A stretch of DNA of 64,000 nucleotides from NCBI RefSeq assembly GCF_000516985.1, contig NW_006917095.1, positions 1,303,449 through 1,367,448 of the forward strand, written 5' to 3'. Position numbers and translations under genes: made by a program. The DNA is from Pestalotiopsis fici W106-1 (Eukaryota > Ascomycota > Sordariomycetes > Amphisphaeriales > Sporocadaceae). The notes under the pieces were generated by a model. That model saw only the letters and a list, made by a program, of their open reading frames with translations. It was not told the DNA's origin and made no database searches. Positions 56,678-64,000 of the stretch are shown here, in pieces; positions within the stretch are counted from its first letter, which is position 1; each line of letters begins with the position of its first letter.

Positions 56678-58899
56678 GAACATGCAATCTTAAGAGTTGC
56701 AAATGAGAAGCCAGGGCTGATTGATATTGGCAGTAGTAGTCACATACATCTCCATACACGGATCGTTTCCGGCAGCCACTGGACCTAGGAGTATCATCGT
56801 GACATTTGACAAAAGCCCTCGACTATTGACTTAATTCGCGAGTCGTGCCGTACATATTATCAGCTTGAAGCTTTTGCCCCACCAAGACTGCCCCTCGTTG
56901 CCGCTTTAAGAAATTGGTTGAGCGACAACCTGGGAAGCTTTAGAATACGATGCTTGCTGCCTTGCTACGTACTTGGTACTATCGTGACGGGAGAGGCGGA
57001 GGCGCCATTATGTGCTCGACTAAGCATGACATCTGGGTTGGAACTTTGACATGAAACCGCTTCATGAATTTAGCATCTGAGACAGTTTGTCATGTCTTTA
57101 TTAGTATAGGCTGCAGTCTTGAAAGACCGGCAGCCTTGTGAAGAACGTCGGTTGGTGCTTGATAAATGTCTGCCTTATTGAATCATTGCTGCAACATGGA
57201 TCGTCAAACGGATGGTCATTTTAGAGATAGCATAGCTAATATTGCGACAATGGGTTCGGAACGATCCACTGGCCGGGAACACCGCTGTAGTACTACTGGA
57301 GGTAGTTATGGTAGCCCGTCTGCTTGTGAACAGGCTCCCGTATTATGGATGCGATCTCCCGTCAGCATAGCCCTTGCATACGCCATGATGTCGCCCCCAA
57401 CTTGCAAACCGTCAGGCTCAAACTGTCAGTTTGGCGATGCCTGCTTGGCGGTGCAAGTTTTCCTACGATTCCAAAATCAGCATGACATACGTAACCATAC
57501 AGCAAAAGCCACAAGATCAGACGTTGCCTATTGGTTCAATCCGTCAGCCCTTAGGGCAAACCGGACTGGGATCAGACGAATCAGAATTGGAGTATAGCCT
57601 CAGTATTCACGACTCCCGTCTAATCTCGCGCATATAGCAAGGTTTTAGAGGGTTGGGTTGAAGGCTATCGGACAGGCATACGACTTTTTGGCAGAAGATC
57701 AAAGCCTGCGCAACTGTGGGGTTTTCCCACGATGCTATGGAAATCATGGCCGCCTAATAGTCGTCGTCGTAATACAACTTGCCTTCTTCTTATGGTTCTC
57801 TCGGTTGATCCATAGATGTTCCAGACTGAAGACAAGGCAAACATGCATAGAAAGCTCGAAATCTGGAGCCTGAAAGGAGCGGTGCGTGTTGAATTCAGTC
57901 ACGATGATAGTAGATGACGACAACTCCTCAGCTCGCAAAGAGCGAGCTGTAATAGGAGTGACAGAGAATGGTAATATATCGATACTTGTAGATCGTCATA
58001 CAGTAAGTCAAAGGGTAGTAGGAATGAGGATTCACTCTCCGCCTTGGGCTGATGCTGGCCAGGTCAACGAGAGCTCATTCCAACGTGGGCAGCACTGGCC
58101 ACATTCCACTCGGCCAGCAATCATTTCGTTCCATCTGGCTTGTTGCTCACTCAAATCACTTTCTCTTATTCCGTTGGCTGGGTACCCTTCCTATTGGGCA
58201 GGTAAAAGCGGCAAGACATGCCACCAAAAGAATTCCAGCTTTTTTTAGGGGGTAAGAATGGCGCTAAAGGGGGGCAACTGGGGTCAGGTTGAGGGGTTCT
58301 AGATATTCGAATGTTCCACGGTCTTGGCTTCGGTGCATCGTTTAATAAGGCAGACAGATAGACAGATGGAGCACAGGCAAAGAAGAAGAAGAAGAAGAGA
58401 AGGGGGGGAAAGGTTCTTTTTTAGGGGGTGTGTCCAGGCTTGGGTCGCTCCTTTGTGCAATTCCGGGATTGAATCCACAACTGTGATTCGATTACATAGG
58501 TGGGCAAGAAAGGGAAAGGAAAGGCGGGCGCCCACTGACTGACGGGGACAGCCCACTTGGCCTGCACCGCACCCGATTGCACTGCACGCACGCACTGGCG
58601 GGCACTGGGCCGGCACTCCTTGGACTGACTGGGACCTAGCGACTGGAGCTGGGCCTTTCCCTTTTTCCCACCTCTTCCCTCCTCCACCGCATCAACCATC
58701 ACTCCGACCATTGACAACACATTTTAAGGTCCATCTCCCAGCCTCCTTTCCTTGTCCGCTACTCCATTGCAGACATCGAGACTCTTTTCCATCCCCAAGA
58801 CCATCACATCACACCAAAAGCTCCTATACCGTGAGCTTCATTCTTCTTCCTACATTCACTTCTACTCTTCGTCACTACTACTACTACTAATCCGCCAAA

Positions 58900-60578
<1,679 letters not shown>

Positions 60579-61050
60579 GCGTCCGTGGCTAGTAAGATTT
60601 AGTTCCTCGGCCCTCTTTTCACGAGTTCACGACACCGCCGCCAAGGTTACCAATTCCCCAGGTCCAGGCTTTCTGGTACCAATGGGGAGGTATGCCTTTG
60701 GGAGGCGAAATTCATATCTAAGAAAAGTTCTAGTAATGGTCGAGCGGTTTGGGCCTGTATGTAGAAAGGCTCTCGAGAGAACGGATATGATGTGCTTCGG
60801 CAGGAAGCTTTTCATGCTCAGGAAAGGGGTAGACAATTACACAGGGTGATCGATCATATATTTCCTGCTTCGTTCAGCGTATGACCTACACTTCCTATTC
60901 TACATGTGATCATATATGTGCAATGTGCTTTGTTAAGATTGTAGTAGGACAATTCATTTGGCTTACCCTTGTGTATTGAGTGTCCTGACAATCAAATTCT
61001 GACAAATTGTGTCATTGCTCAAATCTATCATGATACTGATCTAATTATTA
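60579..61050. other. Actin 3' UTR / convergent region
   Basis: No gene seen. Actin (+) and the release-factor-like gene (-) converge here. Confidence 0.55.
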
Positions 61051-61701
61051 CTACGTCTTTGCTTTCGCGATGTGGTTCGAGTTCATTTCTGTGGTTTGCG
61101 CTTGAGCATCTTGCCTAGTATGTTCCACATCTTCAAGCTCGTCCTCCAGGATCTCTTCGTGCTCTTCGTCAACAGCCACCTCCTCCTCCCCCTCCCCGAG
61201 CTTGCGATATTTTCTCCTCTTCTTCTTGGCGGCACTGGCGCGCTTCTTGCGACGGACCTCGCCGACGACGGCGCTGCGGCTCTCGTCGCCACGGGCCAAA
61301 TCGTCGAGGCGGGTCGCGAGCAGCTGGCGCGCAATCTTGCGGTTCTCAGTCCGCGACCGCGTCGCCTGGCACTTTACCACGATGCCCGTGGGCAGGTGTT
61401 TGAGCTGTACGGCCGAGTTGGTCTTGTTGATCTTTTGGCCGCCGGGCCCGGAGCCCTTGAGAAAGGATTCGTCGATTTCGGACTCGGGGGGCGGCGGGGG
61501 CCGTGGTGGGAGGTTGACTGGTTTCTTTTGGTGGTGCGAGGTTGTTGAGAAGGAGGTGGTCGAGGGCGAGGGCGAGGGCGAGGGCGCGGTGGATTGGAGG
61601 AGGCTGCACTGAGGTCGTAAAGGCACTGTTGCTGCTACTGGGAGACTCCAGCTGGAAGCTGCATGGCGCATGTGCTGCCATGTCCTTAAAAGTCGGGACA
61701 T
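61051..61701 (-). CDS. Mitochondrial class-I release-factor-like GGQ protein
   Basis: Intronless, 216 aa. A Ser/Arg-rich N-terminus (MSRLLRTWQHMRHAASSWSL) suggests mitochondrial import, followed by a Pro/Ser-rich linker. The RF-1 domain has GSGPGGQKINKTNSAVQLKH with the peptidyl-tRNA-hydrolysing GGQ at 87-89, then GIVVKCQATRSRTENRKIAR. There is no codon-recognition domain. This is the architecture of human MTRFR/C12orf65 and yeast Rso55, which rescue stalled mitoribosomes. After the domain comes a Lys/Arg-rich stretch (KKKRRKYRK), as needed for ribosome binding, and then an acidic tail of about 40 residues that is unusual for the family. Confidence 0.88.
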   Translation of the reverse strand: MSRLLRTWQHMRHAASSWSLPVAATVPLRPQCSLLQSTAPSPSPSPSTTSFSTTSHHQKKPVNLPPRPPPPPESEIDESFLKGSGPGGQKINKTNSAVQLKHLPTGIVVKCQATRSRTENRKIARQLLATRLDDLARGDESRSAVVGEVRRKKRASAAKKKRRKYRKLGEGEEEVAVDEEHEEILEDELEDVEHTRQDAQAQTTEMNSNHIAKAKT

Positions 61702-62328
61702 TTCTTCTGCGCCTTTGGACTGGCTCTCTGGTGAGTCGTGACAATATGCTTGTGTTGCTCTGTAGGATGCCCCCCACCAAGGTCACGTCTCGTTCAGCGA
61801 AGGGCTAGCAGTCACTCCAGCTTTTGCCCAATGTCAAGTGCTTCGGGATCCAAGGTTTTCGGTTGTCGTTGCAAATTGCTGTATAAAAAACCGTTTCAGT
61901 ATTGGGAGGGCAAAAGAAAAGTTGAGCTTGGCGTTTAGAGACATGGGATGTCCCTGGAAAAAATGACGTCCCTTGCGGGAAGAATGGCCATAGCTCCTTA
62001 GCTATACCAACCCGTTCTTAGTCATTCTATTTACATGTAAAATCTACCTTGACGAGTTCCTTGTCTCTAATATCAAAGGGACCAATCTAATTTCAACATC
62101 GTCACAATCATGAATTTTTAATATTGATAAATCTTCACGGAGCCGGTCTCTGGGACCATCCATAAGGTTTACATGGTGCATAAGATCATATAAATAAGTT
62201 GGGAGCAAGCATGTCCTTAGTCAGAATCTTATTGTTTTACCAAACCAATCTATTTCAATGGCATCTTGACATTTTACGACTGAAATAATTGTTGTTTGGA
62301 AAAGTGATGTATCATCACCAGCTTAGGC
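61702..62328. other. Intergenic, no gene seen
   Basis: Promoter side of the release-factor-like gene and 3' side of ELP2. AT-rich, no protein-like frame. Confidence 0.5.
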
Positions 62329-64000
62329 TCACGCCAGAGAATAGACTCTCAAAGAGGCATCTTCTCCTGCAATTGCCAACTCTTTCTCTGCTACGTTTGG
62401 CCGCCACGATAATTGAGCAACCGCCTTGGCAAGAGATAGACTAGACATGATTAGAAGTCATTCTCACAATGGATAGTAGATTGGTATACTTACTTGGATT
62501 CCAATACCACGCTGGACACGACGGCGAGTGTCTCTGGCTCAATGATATGCACCGATACCTTTCCGTCTTCGGTTCCAGAGGCAAGCAGGAACTTGCCACT
62601 CTCATCCTTTCGGGGGAGAAAGTCAATTGCTGTTACAGGGTGTGTTGCTGGTATCGAGGTTGCCAGCACAATCGCATCGTCGGAAGCGCCCTTTTTCCAA
62701 AGCTTGATCTGCTTGTCTCTGCCTGCTGTAGCAAAAACCAGAGACTCTGTCTCGGGTGCCCACGCGGCATCGAGGATCATTCTTGTGTGACCCTTCGGGT
62801 TGGTCTGCAGGGGCTTGTACTGTAATTTATCTTCGGTGTCCCGCGCAAAGACGGCCCATTGTCGGTCTCGGCCAACTGAAAGCAGATACCTATCATCTGA
62901 AGAGAATCTCAATCGTGTGGCTGTCAAAGTATGAGCAGCTAATGGTGGCCTGACCTCGGTCCACTTTTCCGTCTCGAATATCCTGATGACGGCGTGGTTG
63001 AGCGAGCTGGCCTTGCAGGCGCTTGCTATGACAGTGCCATCATGGCTGACAGCCAGACTCGAAAGTTCGTAGCCGTGTCCATACAGCTTTTCCACCTCGG
63101 GCCACAGCGTATGCCTGGAAAGACTGTCCTCAAATGGAGGATGGTCAATTTCCAAGACGGACTTTCGGACGGTTGAGCCAGGATCAAGGGCCTCGCGGTC
63201 CTTCTCGGGGTTCACTGCCTCAATTTCTTGCTCGTCATCAACTGCCTCGATAGCTTTGTTCGAGAGACCAAGCACAGGCATGTTTGCTGCGTCTGGTAGG
63301 TTATCAATCTGCGAGTCGCCAATGTCGCAGAGGCGATTCAGCAGCTTTGCGACGGCTTTGGGCTCGTTGAAGACTCGCATCAGCTTCTCATCGGCTCCAG
63401 AGACGAATTGCGATGATCCGATAGAATCGATGCAGTTCAAGTCGTAGCCGTGGATTTGCGGCCTGGCCATCTCGTGCCAGGTCTTTCCGCCAGCTCCCGT
63501 CTTCCACTTGGCGTGCAGCCGCGTCGTTTGGTCAAGACTGGTGGACAAGAGATACTCGCCATTCTTGGACCACGAAATACCCGTCACGGATCGTACGTGG
63601 CCGCTGATGCCAATCTTTTGAACCCAGTTGATCTCTTCCTTGTTATAATCCCAACGCCTCCAACTTCCAGTCCGACCTAGCGTGATCACTGTCTGTCCAT
63701 TTGGCGACCAGAGACCGGTCCAGAATCCGCCTGTACTTCCGGTTGCTGTCGTGGCTCCCTTCTCACGGCTAATCTCGCCAAGGCGAACCGTCGTCACCCA
63801 AATGCCTGACGTGGGATCTGCCTCCCATATGGCAAGCGTGTTGTCTGCCGAAGTCGATAGCAGTTGAGTTCGTCCCTCTGCGTCATTGAACCATTTAGCG
63901 CTGTAGATCCAGTCATCGTGACCTAGCAACAGTGCCTCAAAAGTGATTGAGTAATCTTTGTCGCCAGCTTGAAGACGATGGGCCTTGTTGGATGGCGATT
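62329..64000 (-). CDS. ELP2: Elongator complex subunit ELP2 (C-terminal part, cut by window edge)
   Basis: Two exons seen, running from the right edge to 62494 and 62440-62329, with 538 residues visible; the N-terminal part lies beyond the window. The frame is open to base 64000, so the Met-like position at 63929 (a TTG) is not the start. It is a WD40 protein, with FEALLLGHDDWIYSAKWFND, GGFWTGLWSPNGQTVITLGR, ISGHVRSVTGISWSKNGEYL, VEKLYGHGYELSSLAVSHDG, FSSDDRYLLSVGRDRQWAVF and the last-exon AQLSWRPNVAEKELAIAGED. The order and spacing match Elp2. Elongator (Elp1-6) modifies wobble uridines of cytosolic tRNAs (cm5U/mcm5U), and Elp2 scaffolds the Elp1-Elp3 core. Confidence 0.93.

Larger units (their letters stand above)
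56190..58899. other. FES1-actin divergent intergenic region
   Basis: About 2.7 kb with no supported gene; the 143-aa frame at 57166 has no recognisable feature. It contains the FES1 heat-shock element, the hairpin, an AAG microsatellite near 58381-58401, and the pyrimidine-rich actin leader from about 58650 to 58890, ending in ACT triplets just before the start codon. Confidence 0.5.

Noticed and set aside
57166..57597. 143-aa ORF upstream of actin
   Set aside because: Has a real ATG but no domain, no clear codon bias and no neighbouring exons; could be chance.

Overview
The window is nuclear DNA of a filamentous ascomycete, most likely a Sordariomycete and perhaps Hypocreales. The evidence is 50-100 nt GT-AG introns with CTAAC-like branch points, actin with five introns, and fungal-only families (Zn2Cys6 regulator, Pth11-like rhodopsin-domain protein, KNR4, TOM40 closely resembling Neurospora). 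This placement rests on family resemblance; no search was run. I found no tRNA, rRNA, transposon or CRISPR array by eye. Most multi-exon models below were rebuilt by hand; their exon lengths sum to whole codons and the joined products read as intact family members.

Layout. 0.9-5.5 kb: two sulfotransferase-like paralogues on the + strand flank a minus-strand rhodopsin-domain membrane protein. 6.5-9.0 kb: a Pro/Ser-rich orphan and VPS68. 11.5-13.3 kb: KNR4/SMI1 cell-wall regulator, then about 5 kb with no recognisable gene. 18.2-34.9 kb is core: exocyst SEC8, a secreted histidine acid phosphatase, an alpha/beta-hydrolase pseudoenzyme, TOM40, a 6-phosphofructo-2-kinase with a damaged phosphatase site, and a ubiquitin-specific protease. 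54.0-64.0 kb is core again: mitochondrial uL5m, FES1 with a perfect heat-shock element, actin, a mitochondrial release-factor-like GGQ protein and ELP2 (cut by the right edge).

36.8-53.3 kb is an accessory, apparently catabolic cluster between the two core blocks: type-B carboxylesterase, Zn2Cys6 regulator, cytochrome P450, carotenoid/stilbene cleavage oxygenase, HSL-type esterase, ThDP-dependent lyase/decarboxylase and a CocE/NonD hydrolase. The last five share a promoter motif, CCGCGG, usually as TCCGCGG(A/G). It occurs eight times in their four promoter regions and I found it only once in all other intergenic DNA. TCCGCGGA is the yeast Pdr1/Pdr3 (Zn2Cys6) target, so the cluster looks like one regulon. 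I infer a detoxification or utilisation pathway for an aromatic plant compound such as a stilbenoid or phenylpropanoid; substrate and regulator assignment are untested.

Several proteins have altered catalytic residues: the hydrolase at 24.9 kb (Gly for Ser), the PFK2/FBPase2 (Ala for the phospho-accepting His), the acid phosphatase (Asn-Asp for His-Asp), and the two sulfotransferase-like proteins (degenerate nucleotide loop).
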